From a virus: a stretch of DNA of 34,632 nucleotides. Below are positions 15,133 to 22,411 of this stretch, in pieces (positions within the stretch are counted from its first letter, which is position 1; each line of letters starts with the position of its first letter). The notes below the pieces were generated by a model. The model was not told where the DNA came from. It saw only the letters and a list, made by a program, of their open reading frames with translations, and made no database searches. The stretch is from the IMG/VR virus record IMGVR_UViG_3300034283_000223, positions 1 to 34,632 of that record; one strand, given 5' to 3'. The position numbers and the translations under genes are program-made.

Positions 15133-15948
15133 TTAAGCTGTAAACCTCAGTGCGGTTGCAAAGAATGTGCCAGCAGGGATTGTGCCAGCAGTTGAGCCTT
15201 GGTTTTGGATTGAGTATTTAACAAAATCTGTTGCTGCTGGATAAAGAGACAAGACAATATTAACTGTGCCAGTAGCCGAGCCTAGCGAGTTTAATGAACC
15301 GATAATCATATCTCCAAGCGCGACACCAGTTAAACCAAAGCTACCAGTTGTAGCATCTGCTGAGTTATGTTGTGCAACTGTAGCAGAGGTAAACGCTGCT
15401 GTGCCAAAGCTGACCGCAGTTAGCTTCGGACCACTTGCCCCAACCTGGAGCGTGCCAGTTGTTGCCAAGCCAGTATTGCTGATCGTCGTGGAGGCAATCG
15501 TACCCAGCGTGTTTGTGCCAGTAGAAGAAGTAAAGCCAGTAGCGAAGGTGGAAACGCCAAGAATGTTGGGAATTGTGGCAGTGCTAATTGTGGCCGTAGA
15601 AATTGTAGCCGTACCTGCTGACAGAGTGCCAATCGTGGCCGTGCCAGTAGAGGCTGTAATGCTAGTTCCAAAGGTCGCTGGGCCAGATGCGAACAGAGTA
15701 CCAATCGTGGCCGTACCAGTTGATGCTGTGATGTTTGATCCAAAAGTAACAGCACCAGTAAGGATTGATGCTCCATCGACAGCAAACGATCCAGTGCTTT
15801 TTACGCCAGTAGTAGATAGCGATAGAGCCGAAGACGTGTCATCACCATCGGTAACAACCTGCAACGTGCCGTCAAGCCCACCAGTAGTGAAGGTCTTGAG
15901 AAGCTGTGCAAAGCTACTACTAATGGTCTGTGTTCCAAGTGTGGGCAT
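15133..15948 (-). CDS. Repetitive fibre shaft protein
   Basis: 271 aa, composed largely of Thr, Ser, Ala, Gly and Ile. Imperfect repeats include ITASTGTATIGTL (twice) and TATISTATISTATI, as expected for a beta-helical or triple beta-spiral shaft. The C-terminal 100 residues lose the repeat and resemble a small beta-sandwich (FVKYSIQNQGSTAGTIPAGT). It sits one base before the adhesin gene and shares the repeat style with its shaft. The repeats create long shadow frames on the opposite strand that are not genes. Confidence 0.65.
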   Translation of the reverse strand: MPTLGTQTISSSFAQLLKTFTTGGLDGTLQVVTDGDDTSSALSLSTTGVKSTGSFAVDGASILTGAVTFGSNITASTGTATIGTLFASGPATFGTSITASTGTATIGTLSAGTATISTATISTATIPNILGVSTFATGFTSSTGTNTLGTIASTTISNTGLATTGTLQVGASGPKLTAVSFGTAAFTSATVAQHNSADATTGSFGLTGVALGDMIIGSLNSLGSATGTVNIVLSLYPAATDFVKYSIQNQGSTAGTIPAGTFFATALRFTA

Positions 15949-15956
15949 TTAGTCTC

Positions 15957-16205
15957 CTAGTTAGAAAGGCGGTTTTTAAGGACATCCCAGGCCATTGAGC
16001 AAGCAAGCCCTATCAGCCCAGCTACAGCCAGAACCTTGGTCCGCAAGTGTTCTAGCGCACCTAATCTATTAGCAACATCCCCGTGAAAAGCAAGTGACCT
16101 TTCTAGCATCGAGATCAGCGTCATCTGGCGTTCCTCCATCCTAGCAAGTCGCTCTGACACGCTGGCAACCCTATCTTTAAGATCGTATACCTCATCAAGA
16201 CTCAC
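15957..16205 (-). CDS. Coiled coil plus C-terminal membrane segment (XhlA-like holin candidate)
   Basis: 82 aa. Residues 1-55 form a charged coiled coil (SLDEVYDLKDRVASVSERLA, RMEERQMTLISMLERS), followed by one hydrophobic span at about 57-75 (TKVLAVAGLIGLACSMAW) and a short positive tail. This N-terminal coiled coil plus C-terminal anchor is the layout of XhlA-type hemolysin/holin-associated proteins. It overlaps the preceding 92-aa gene by 11 bases. The sequence does not show whether it acts as a holin, an antiholin or an anchor for a fibre component. Confidence 0.55.
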   Translation of the reverse strand: MSLDEVYDLKDRVASVSERLARMEERQMTLISMLERSLAFHGDVANRLGALEHLRTKVLAVAGLIGLACSMAWDVLKNRLSN

Positions 16206-16473
16206 GACCTTTACCCTCCAGGTATCTTAGTGAAACCGCAAGATGGACAACGGCATCCACAACCTCGTCCCGATCTCGACCTTCCTCGACAATCCGCTTG
16301 ATGCTTCTGTTGACAGATAGGAGATGCTTTACCTTGCCAATGTACTTCGTCTCCTTGACCATGTTGTTGTTCTCCACGGCAAACTTTAACGCCTCCTTGA
16401 AACAAGCGTATTCCTGCCCCGTCATTAAGAAACGCAAACTCAAATTGGTCAGCCACATGGCGATGCGTTTCAT
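16195..16473 (-). CDS. Hypothetical protein, 92 aa
   Basis: Helical protein with hydrophobic N-terminal 20 residues (MKRIAMWLTNLSLRFLMTGQ) and charged helices (KYIGKVKHLLSVNRSIKRIV, RDRDEVVDAVVHLAVSLRYL). Its ATG overlaps the stop of the lipoprotein gene in ATGA, and its own end overlaps the coiled-coil membrane gene. A second frame at 16211-16480 is a shadow of this one. No family recognised. Its location between a lipoprotein and a membrane protein suggests an envelope-related role, which is inference. Confidence 0.6.
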   Translation of the reverse strand: MKRIAMWLTNLSLRFLMTGQEYACFKEALKFAVENNNMVKETKYIGKVKHLLSVNRSIKRIVEEGRDRDEVVDAVVHLAVSLRYLEGKGRES

Positions 16474-16604
16474 TTGACATTACCAGAACTTACTGCTCCA
16501 GCATCGGCAGCAGCACCCATGTCCGAATAGCGGGGCAGCACATTGCTGTCCGCTGGCTTTGGCGAGCAGGAGCAGAGCAAGAGGGTGAGGATGAGGAGGG
16601 GCAT
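16470..16604 (-). CDS. Small lipoprotein, 44 aa
   Basis: From the ATG at 16604 the product starts MPLLILTLLLCSCSPKPADS: a short hydrophobic stretch ending in L-C-S-C, a usable lipobox with Cys13 as the lipidated residue. The mature part is only 32 residues, polar and Ala/Ser-rich. Size and lipobox fit an outer-membrane spanin subunit or a small exclusion lipoprotein. I choose this start over one further upstream because it follows the previous stop by one base and places the signal peptide at the N-terminus. The stop overlaps the next ATG. Confidence 0.55.
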   Translation of the reverse strand: MPLLILTLLLCSCSPKPADSNVLPRYSDMGAAADAGAVSSGNVK

Positions 16605-16605
16605 T

Positions 16606-17541
16606 TTAGGCAACCACAAGGCCGAGGAATGGTACTTTACTAAACCAAGCATTACCGCTTGAAGTTTCAGATCTAATGCCAACTAAAGCACTGCCATTTG
16701 CTGGCAATCCAGCAGTTAGTGCTGGAGCAAATCCAGAATTTCCATCAGATAAATAAGACGGACTAGAAACATTATCAAAAGCATAAACTCCTGTTCCACC
16801 TCGAAATTGGCTAAATCCTCCCGTTTTTTCACCAAATAGCATAGTGGTAACTATAGACGAGCTTTCATTTCCCTGAACTATTGTAGCGAAAGAATTATTG
16901 CTTCCTCTTCTGGATGATCCAAAACCAACCCAGTGCATTCCAGATGGAAGCGTTATATTTGAATCAAGGTTTGTTATAACATTTGAGGTTGATGGGAGAA
17001 TTGCGCAATCGGCCAGCTTGTTTCTTGGTAAAAGATTGCTTCTGTCATAATCATAAATTGCACATCCAACAAACTCTCTAGCCGTAATTGTTCCAGATGC
17101 GGAACCAGTGCCAGCCGTAACTGCAAATGTGAACGTATCTACTGTTGGGGCAGTTAAGATTACTTTTGTTCCATTGTATATTGATGGTGTAGCGCCAGCG
17201 ATTCTTATCCTATCCCCAGCAACAAACCCATGAGCCGTTGAAGTTGCTGTTGCCGTACCTCCGCTTTCAGTAATTGATGTAAGGGTTTTTGTGGTTGCCG
17301 TGTTTGCAGTGAATGCAAGAGAAACGCCACTAATCGTTGTTGGTCTAGCAAAGAAATATCTGTAAAAGAAAATGGCTCTATCACCGAAACCAGTTGGGCC
17401 AGTAGAATCAAATCTTGTTGTGGTTACTGGCAAAATGCAAAGCGAACCAGAACCACTATAAAATGATGAATTTATATATCCAATCTGATCTGGATTTCCA
17501 AAAGGCCCAGTAGATTGAAGAGTGGCTCTAGTAAGAGGCAT
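16606..17541 (-). CDS. Tail/fibre-associated virion protein
   Basis: 311 aa, beta-rich. Residues about 85-155 contain TAHGFVAGDRIRIAGATPSI with YNGTKVI and TFTFAVTAGTGSASGTITA, a small beta domain recurrent in phage structural proteins (the so-called FCCH-like repeat). Flanking parts (PVTTTRFDSTGPTGFGDRAI, TLPSGMHWVGFGSSRRGSNN) look like a beta-sandwich or lectin-type fold. No enzymatic residues are evident. Neighbours are fibre and decoration proteins, so a peripheral virion role is likely. Confidence 0.6.
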   Translation of the reverse strand: MPLTRATLQSTGPFGNPDQIGYINSSFYSGSGSLCILPVTTTRFDSTGPTGFGDRAIFFYRYFFARPTTISGVSLAFTANTATTKTLTSITESGGTATATSTAHGFVAGDRIRIAGATPSIYNGTKVILTAPTVDTFTFAVTAGTGSASGTITAREFVGCAIYDYDRSNLLPRNKLADCAILPSTSNVITNLDSNITLPSGMHWVGFGSSRRGSNNSFATIVQGNESSSIVTTMLFGEKTGGFSQFRGGTGVYAFDNVSSPSYLSDGNSGFAPALTAGLPANGSALVGIRSETSSGNAWFSKVPFLGLVVA

Positions 17542-17550
17542 CGCCTACTC

Positions 17551-17967
17551 CTAGCTTAACTGCGTCACTTCAGCAGTTCCAGCCGTGGCAAAGATTCCGC
17601 CAATCAATCCAGTGTAGTTGAATGGGACTTCGTAGTAGTCTCCAGCACTTAGTCTGACGCTGAAGGCTGTTGTGCTGGCAGTTGCTGTGCCTAGCATAAC
17701 GTGGAGGTTACCTGGTCCAGAATTGAAGATTGTGCATCCAAGCCTACCAGTGCTTGCCGTTGCAATCGTGCCGTAGCTAGTCGAGGTGAAATCGGTAGGT
17801 CCTGTTCCGCCAGTTGTGGCGTTGGGGATGCGCACGCCATCGGCAACGTCTGCCTGGAGCGTTGTAACCAACGCCTCTAACTCGGTTAGGTTAGCGTTGA
17901 TCGATAAGCCAGTGCCGCCAGAAAGCGGTCCTAAACTCTCAATAATCGTGTTCCATTGGCGGCCCAT
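17551..17967 (-). CDS. Small virion protein, 138 aa
   Basis: The N-terminal helix (TELEALVTTLQADVADGVRI) leads to a compact beta domain (GCTIFNSGPGNLHVMLGTAT, FSVRLSAGDYYEVPFNYTGL, GGIFATAGTAEVTQLS). This is the layout of capsid decoration or spike-base proteins, which often end with such a C-terminal beta-sandwich. No family name is assigned. Ten bases separate it from the next gene. Confidence 0.55.
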   Translation of the reverse strand: MGRQWNTIIESLGPLSGGTGLSINANLTELEALVTTLQADVADGVRIPNATTGGTGPTDFTSTSYGTIATASTGRLGCTIFNSGPGNLHVMLGTATASTTAFSVRLSAGDYYEVPFNYTGLIGGIFATAGTAEVTQLS

Positions 17968-18007
17968 ATATTTGTCCTTTTTAGTTTAACACGCTAGGTG
18001 GGGTTCA

Positions 18008-18355
18008 TCAAGCGGCGGCGATGGTCTCTCCATTGGGCCAACCAGACGAAGGAATTTGAGTTTGGTCGCTCCAAGTTTGATGCGTTGCGATGGCGTTTGT
18101 ATCTAAGTTTACGAGCGACCATCTGTTTGGAATTGCCGCATCTGGAGAATCCCAAATCAAGTTCTTATTCGAATCAAGAATTTGTTGCCATTGGGTTGCG
18201 GTCAACTTTAGGTATGTTCCGTTAAACCCATCTGGCGAACCAGACACAACAACCATAGTCGTACTCGCCACAGGAATCCCACTAGGCGCAGCCCCGCCGC
18301 CAAAGGGAAGTTTTCTTCCGTTGTTTAGTCCAATGTTAAGACTTAGCGAGGGCAT
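18008..18355 (-). CDS. Hypothetical virion protein, 115 aa
   Basis: Starting at the ATG at 18355, the protein begins MPSLSLNIGLNNGRKLPFGG, a start typical of small structural proteins in metagenomic phages. It continues with SGSPDGFNGTYLKLTATQWQ and Trp-rich beta segments (RWSLVNLDTNAIATHQTWSD). A TTG at 18370 would add five residues; neither has a good Shine-Dalgarno sequence. A hairpin lies just upstream. The function is not known; context suggests a decoration or fibre-base protein. Confidence 0.55.
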   Translation of the reverse strand: MPSLSLNIGLNNGRKLPFGGGAAPSGIPVASTTMVVVSGSPDGFNGTYLKLTATQWQQILDSNKNLIWDSPDAAIPNRWSLVNLDTNAIATHQTWSDQTQIPSSGWPNGETIAAA

Positions 18356-18374
18356 AAAATAACAATGCAATCAA

Positions 18375-18400
18375 TCGCCAAGGGATAGAACCTTTGGCGA
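18375..18400 (-). terminator. Intergenic hairpin, possible attenuator
   Basis: TCGCCAAGG (18375-18383) pairs with CCTTTGGCGA (18391-18400) around a 7-base loop, with one bulged base. On the minus strand the stem is followed by a T-rich run before the ATG at 18355. This could be a weak terminator or a processing hairpin lowering expression of genes below 18355; there is no classical uninterrupted U tract. Confidence 0.35.
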
Positions 18401-18417
18401 TGTGGTTGCTTGAATCA

Positions 18418-18657
18418 TTAACCAGCTATGTAGCCGATCACCTTGCCAGTTCCAGCCGTGTAGCTGTTGAACTCGCCATAGATGATGTTGCCAGAGCCAA
18501 TCGTAACGCCTGTCAGAGTACCATCGAACCTGCCGCTAATCGCACTAAACGTGGTATTCTCAAGCATCTGGATCGCCCAATAGCCAGCCGTAGCTGTTCC
18601 TTGCGTCCCTACGGAAAATCCGTATTGACCTTGGAATTTGTCTAATGCGCGAGACAT
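18418..18657 (-). CDS. Small virion protein, 79 aa
   Basis: Beta-rich 79-residue protein: GYWAIQMLENTTFSAISGRF, then GVTIGSGNIIYGEFNSYTAG and KVIGYIAG. It is coupled to the preceding gene by a TAATG overlap. The pattern resembles small capsid-associated or spike-associated proteins encoded after the capsid gene, with no catalytic motif. The function is unassigned. Confidence 0.55.
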   Translation of the reverse strand: MSRALDKFQGQYGFSVGTQGTATAGYWAIQMLENTTFSAISGRFDGTLTGVTIGSGNIIYGEFNSYTAGTGKVIGYIAG

Positions 18658-18851
18658 TAGCTATGTAGCGCGATGCGGTAGCTCGTGCCGTTAAGAGTCA
18701 CGTTCAAGGACGCAGGGGCTGTTGCAACTGTGTTGACAGTGCCACCGCTGGAGCTTGCCGTAAACTCAATCACATTGGCAAAGTTAGCTCCGTTGATACG
18801 GACTGCTCTGTTCTTCGCCTTAATTGGACTGCGTTGAAACTCATCACTCAT
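18657..18851 (-). CDS. Small protein, 64 aa
   Basis: 64 aa with a charged start (MSDEFQRSPIKAKNRAVRIN) and a beta-prone remainder (VIEFTASSSGGTVNTVATAP, LNVTLNGTSYRIALHS). The stop overlaps the next ATG in TAATG; the start overlaps the upstream gene's stop. Likely a minor structural protein by location; no family recognised. Confidence 0.55.
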   Translation of the reverse strand: MSDEFQRSPIKAKNRAVRINGANFANVIEFTASSSGGTVNTVATAPASLNVTLNGTSYRIALHS

Positions 18852-19132
18852 TTTATTTTTCTCCTTAAAGTCGCACGTTTGATGCTATCTGGCGTGAACT
18901 GACTTTTGAATCTACTGCCAAGCTTTTGTTCTTGGCGATAGTACCCCTTCATTAAGTTTGTTTGATTGACTCCCAGCGGGTTGTCGAGGGGTTCGCCAAC
19001 CCCCACTAGGCTCAATCTTTGTGGGACGGTGAATCGTTTAAGGTAACGAGGGACAGAATCCCTTTCGGCCACAGCCTTTTCCAGTTCGACAACTTTCCCA
19101 TTTCTGGTGTCCTCGTACTGGTAAACAGGCAT
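18848..19132 (-). CDS. FmdB-like small protein lacking the zinc cysteines
   Basis: 94 aa. The start MPVYQYEDTRNGKVVELEKA and following SVPRYLKRFTVP resemble the beginning of FmdB-type zinc ribbons, which read M-P-x-Y-x-Y-x-C-x-x-C, but every cysteine is absent, so zinc binding is lost if the relationship is real. The C-terminal half is basic (KGYYRQEQKLGSRFKSQFTP, IKRATLRRKIK). It lies between capsid-region genes, so a head-completion or nucleic-acid contact role is possible but unproven. Confidence 0.5.
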   Translation of the reverse strand: MPVYQYEDTRNGKVVELEKAVAERDSVPRYLKRFTVPQRLSLVGVGEPLDNPLGVNQTNLMKGYYRQEQKLGSRFKSQFTPDSIKRATLRRKIK

Positions 19133-19473
19133 TAGCTATAGTTTTCCTTATCCGACTCCTCGGCCATCTTCATCATACGGTCTTCTTCGGACTCTTCGGG
19201 TACAGCGGATTCTTCTTCAGATGCTTCAGCCATAGCGTTGTTTACACGCACCATAGCCACGCTACCTTCAATTTTCTCCACTACACCTTCCAGTTCCACC
19301 ATGTCTCCAGCTTCTGGTGTGGCGTTTTCTTCGCCTTCACCTAGCTCGAACATAGAGATCGGCAGTTTAACCAATCCTTCTTTCATAGACTTCTCCTTGG
19401 TGGAAGAGGCTGGGGAGGTTTTACCCTCCCCAGCTTTCCGAGGACCCATACCAATGACTAGCATGGTTCCCAT
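19132..19473 (-). CDS. Acidic hypothetical protein downstream of capsid
   Basis: 113 aa. A Lys/Ser N-terminal segment is followed by a small beta region (AGDMVELEGVVEKIEGSVAM) and an acidic tail (EASEEESAVPEESEEDRMMK). The gene lies directly after the major capsid gene; acidic proteins here are often head decoration or assembly factors. Start is the first ATG, 7 bases after the capsid stop. No named family. Confidence 0.55.
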   Translation of the reverse strand: MGTMLVIGMGPRKAGEGKTSPASSTKEKSMKEGLVKLPISMFELGEGEENATPEAGDMVELEGVVEKIEGSVAMVRVNNAMAEASEEESAVPEESEEDRMMKMAEESDKENYS

Positions 19474-19480
19474 TTAATTA

Positions 19481-20509
19481 TTAGCTGTAGTTGGACTTCG
19501 CAACGATGACTCGGAAGAACCGAGGATCGAGTTGCTTGGCCGCGTAGAACGTCTTGAAGGACGCAACAACGCGCTGTCCATAAGGATCGCTCTTATCAGC
19601 AGCATCAAGGATCGTGACCTTCGGAGCGAAGGGCGAGCCAGAGGCGGCCAATGAGGACAAGCTAGGAACACCAAACGCGCCACCACCGAGGAGGACGTTG
19701 GCATAACCAGTGTTAACACCAGTTGTTCCTACGCTGTTTTCAGCGATACCAGAGGCGGAGGTATTGAAGGTCTGGACGTTGGTCGAAGAGATGACCGACA
19801 CGCCAAACAATTTACCAGTCTCACCTTTGAAGATTTGGTCGGGGGCAGAGTAGCTCGACACCTTCAACCAATCATCGTCCTGCTGCAAGTCACGGATAAC
19901 GGCAGGATGCGCGACAAGCGCGTAGCCGTCCTTGATCTTAGGAGCGCGGGCGATGAACAACGAAGTCGCGCCATCGAGCAAGTCGGTGGCGGTCATTGCG
20001 CTGTTAGCAACGGACGAAGTAGCCCAGGTCGTGCCGTTAGTCGTGTTCTGAGCATAACGGGCATACGATTTGGTGGCTACGCCAGTACCAGTGCTGGTCG
20101 AGGAATCCTGCACCAACGCGCGGTGACAGAGAGTGTCAGCGTGGAGGGCGGCATCTTCGCCGAGTTGTTTGGTGGCCTGTGCCAAGTGCGAGAACAATTC
20201 GGTTGCGAGAACAACATCCGTTAGGATGATCTTGCTTCCGTACTGTACAAGCGTGGCTTCCACTGAGGACAACGTGAGATCACGCTCGTCACCAGAAGAA
20301 GGAGTCGTTCCTTCCGACAAAGCGGAGATCGCAGTGATGCTGGGATCGCCGAAGCGGAAGAACCGAATCGTTTTGTTTCCACCCGTTTTAGTCGGGTAGG
20401 GGGCTTTCATTGCGAATTGCTCCATTTGGAGCAATGGGATTGCACGTTCCAATAACGCCTTCGAGAAGTACGTCTGGAACTGTGCGCTGACTGAACCAGT
20501 AGTTACCAT
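19481..20509 (-). CDS. Major capsid protein, N4-gp56 family type
   Basis: 342 aa. The N-terminal part has the N4-gp56 family pattern: SAQFQTYFSKALLERAIPLL, MEQFAMKAPYPTKTGGNKTI, ALSEGTTPSSGDERDL, VEATLVQYGSKIILTDVVLA and KQLGEDAALHADTLCHRALV. This is a HK97-fold capsid subunit family used by several podoviruses. The C-terminal domain includes KDGYALVAHPAVIRDLQQDD and a final strand KQLDPRFFRVIVAKSNYS. The gene follows the scaffold gene, as expected, and is the unit forming the icosahedral head. Confidence 0.85.
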   Translation of the reverse strand: MVTTGSVSAQFQTYFSKALLERAIPLLQMEQFAMKAPYPTKTGGNKTIRFFRFGDPSITAISALSEGTTPSSGDERDLTLSSVEATLVQYGSKIILTDVVLATELFSHLAQATKQLGEDAALHADTLCHRALVQDSSTSTGTGVATKSYARYAQNTTNGTTWATSSVANSAMTATDLLDGATSLFIARAPKIKDGYALVAHPAVIRDLQQDDDWLKVSSYSAPDQIFKGETGKLFGVSVISSTNVQTFNTSASGIAENSVGTTGVNTGYANVLLGGGAFGVPSLSSLAASGSPFAPKVTILDAADKSDPYGQRVVASFKTFYAAKQLDPRFFRVIVAKSNYS

Positions 20510-20540
20510 ATAATTAAGTATCCTTGTTTGTTATGACTAC

Positions 20541-21512
20541 TCAACCTCTGTCAACTTCGCTTGCCATTTTCATCAATTCACGTTCTTGCTCATCAAGAGT
20601 CAGTTCGTGAAAAGCTTTAGTCTTGGCAGGACCTTTGGGTTGTCCAGACGCTGGAGTAGTCGCTTTTCTGAGTTGAGAAAGTTCTTTCTCATACTCTGCA
20701 ACCTTTTTCGACAAATCGGAGGCGGACTCCGCTTGGAGCTTCACCTTGGCAATTCCAACCGCATCCTTGATCCCTGCTGGGTAATTACGCAGGATAGCGT
20801 GGTTTTGCAACATTTCCGATACGGCTTTATACAATGTGCTGTTTGAATCTTTGAGTTCAGGATTTGCTTCTACTTCATCAAGCAAATTTTTATCCCAAGC
20901 AGACTTTAGTTCCGCTTGAGTCTTTTGCTCGACCTCTTTCCTTTCCTCAACCTCAATGTCACCAGCTTTTTGTTCGGCAAGTTTTGCAAGATCGTCACGG
21001 CCTTCATCACGGTAGCTCTTTGCTGCTTCCCTGTAATCTTCCGCGCTAAACTTGCGACTTCCCGACTTTGTCTCGCCTTGAGGAGTTTCTGAAGTCTTCC
21101 TTGCCCTTTCAGCCTCGATCTGCTCACGCTCTGCTTTGATTCTGGCTTTCTCTGCTCGGACATCTTCCCACTCCTTCTCAAGTCGTGACTTAGCCTTCTC
21201 GTAACGGGTAGGCTTCTTTTCGGAAGCCGACTCCGACTTGTCTTCTGAAGATTGCGTTGTTAAAGAACTTTTGGCTTCCTCGGATTTCTCCTTGGTCGCT
21301 GAAACCTCATCCGAGGCTTCGAGTTTTGTTTGTTCGGCTTTATCAGCAGGCGCGGGGTTCTGCTCGTTATCTCCGCTGGCCTTTTCTGTAGCTTCCGTTT
21401 CTACTTTGGCTTTTTCGTCTTCCTTGGGAGTAGGATTAAAATCCCGTCCTTCGTCAGCCGCTTGCGCCATCGCCAATACATCCGCTTCAGTTAGGTTGTT
21501 TGAATCCGCCAT
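20541..21512 (-). CDS. Capsid scaffolding protein
   Basis: 323 aa, highly charged. Glu, Lys, Ala and Ser dominate, with long coiled-coil stretches (KSRLEKEWEDVRAEKARIKA, EREQIEAERARKTSE) and no hydrophobic core. The C-terminus (ELTLDEQERELMKMASEVDR) is a short helix, as in scaffolds that contact capsid through their ends. Position directly before the capsid gene and composition support the role: an internal scaffold guiding prohead assembly, later removed. No protease motif is visible. Confidence 0.75.
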   Translation of the reverse strand: MADSNNLTEADVLAMAQAADEGRDFNPTPKEDEKAKVETEATEKASGDNEQNPAPADKAEQTKLEASDEVSATKEKSEEAKSSLTTQSSEDKSESASEKKPTRYEKAKSRLEKEWEDVRAEKARIKAEREQIEAERARKTSETPQGETKSGSRKFSAEDYREAAKSYRDEGRDDLAKLAEQKAGDIEVEERKEVEQKTQAELKSAWDKNLLDEVEANPELKDSNSTLYKAVSEMLQNHAILRNYPAGIKDAVGIAKVKLQAESASDLSKKVAEYEKELSQLRKATTPASGQPKGPAKTKAFHELTLDEQERELMKMASEVDRG

Positions 21513-21560
21513 TTTGACCCTTTCTTACACTTTTCGGTAGGGAGTCATTCTACCTAAAGG

Positions 21561-21884
21561 TTAGTCGGCTACTGGTTCATCCGATCCATCCCCATAGCCT
21601 GGAATGGCGGAGTTAAGTTTTTGGGATGCGAGCGATTCTAAGGTCGCTACACAACCACGGAAACCTTTAGCATAACCACAAGCGTCTGCAAGTGCCTCTG
21701 ATTTCTTCATTACCGCAGAGCCATTCTGACGCAGGGTTAGGTTAAGCAAAATAAGACTTAGCTTCTGTCCCGTTGGGGTTGACAAGAATCCTGTCCACGC
21801 CTTCTCGTCCTCATCTTCCCACTTGGGTTCGTTAACCCATTCTTGGTTGCGAATGAACGCCAATGCTGCTTTTAGTTTTCTCAT
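21561..21884 (-). CDS. Hypothetical protein, 107 aa, between methyltransferase and scaffold
   Basis: Soluble helical protein: LKAALAFIRNQEWVNEPKWE, AWTGFLSTPTGQKLSLILLN and KKSEALADACGYAKGFRGCV. Its ATG overlaps the stop of the methyltransferase gene region, and it precedes the scaffold gene by 48 bases. Small proteins here are widespread in podoviral head modules but unnamed. I give no function. Confidence 0.55.
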   Translation of the reverse strand: MRKLKAALAFIRNQEWVNEPKWEDEDEKAWTGFLSTPTGQKLSLILLNLTLRQNGSAVMKKSEALADACGYAKGFRGCVATLESLASQKLNSAIPGYGDGSDEPVAD

Positions 21885-22411
21885 AGTTTTATTGCCCAGG
21901 AATCGCCTTGGAATAGCGTGTAGTCCTTTTGTCCTATTTCCTCAAGTAAGGCCATCTTGACTGACTTCCAACTCCAATCGTGACCAGCCATAATCCCGCC
22001 TTCTTTAAGCTTCTTGCGCCAGCCCTTGAGGTCTGCCAGTACGCCTTCGTAGCGGTGATCTCCGTCAATATAAACTAGGTCTAGCTCGCCATCCTTGAAG
22101 AACTCAAGCGCATCTAGGCTTTTGCCCCTGCTATATAAAACATTCTTAAATGGAGATACGCGCTCTTGGAACGCATCAAAGACAAACTTCATTGGGCATT
22201 GCTGACTCGCCCTATCGTTAATATCGTAGCCGTTGAGCCAAGGATCTACGGCAAGAACATCCTTAAAATACTTTGCGAGAACTACTGTTCCCTCGCCACT
22301 ATAAGAACCAATCTCAACAGCCCTACCAGTTGCACCTTGTTCATTCGCCCACTCACACAACTTTGCCAAGCCTTCCGCCTGGAAGGCATCCCGCATTACT
22401 GGTACTTTCAA
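21881..22411 (-). CDS. Class I SAM-dependent methyltransferase
   Basis: 176 aa. Motif I is GRAVEIGSYSGEGTVVL (29-45), followed by the acidic strand end LAVDPWLNGYD (53-63). Motif post-II is LVYIDGDHRYEGVLADLKGW (112-131), with GGIMAGHDWSW (138-148). IDGDHRYE plus GGxxxGHD is typical of Methyltransf_24-type small-molecule or O-methyltransferases such as those acting on sugars. The start is a TTG overlapping the portal stop (TTGA), preferred over the ATG at 22396 because of the coupling. It could modify a virion protein or a surface sugar; substrate unknown. Confidence 0.7.
   Translation of the reverse strand: MKVPVMRDAFQAEGLAKLCEWANEQGATGRAVEIGSYSGEGTVVLAKYFKDVLAVDPWLNGYDINDRASQQCPMKFVFDAFQERVSPFKNVLYSRGKSLDALEFFKDGELDLVYIDGDHRYEGVLADLKGWRKKLKEGGIMAGHDWSWKSVKMALLEEIGQKDYTLFQGDSWAIKL

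Noticed and set aside
15266-15952. Long plus-strand frame opposite the fibre shaft gene
   Set aside because: It is produced by the Thr/Ala/Gly repeat codons of the minus-strand gene; it reads as repetitive Val/Pro with no start signal.
16211-16480. Alternative 89-codon minus frame over the 92-aa gene
   Set aside because: The other frame has coupled ATGA overlap at its start and better protein-like composition; this one is Gly/Gln/Arg-rich shadow.
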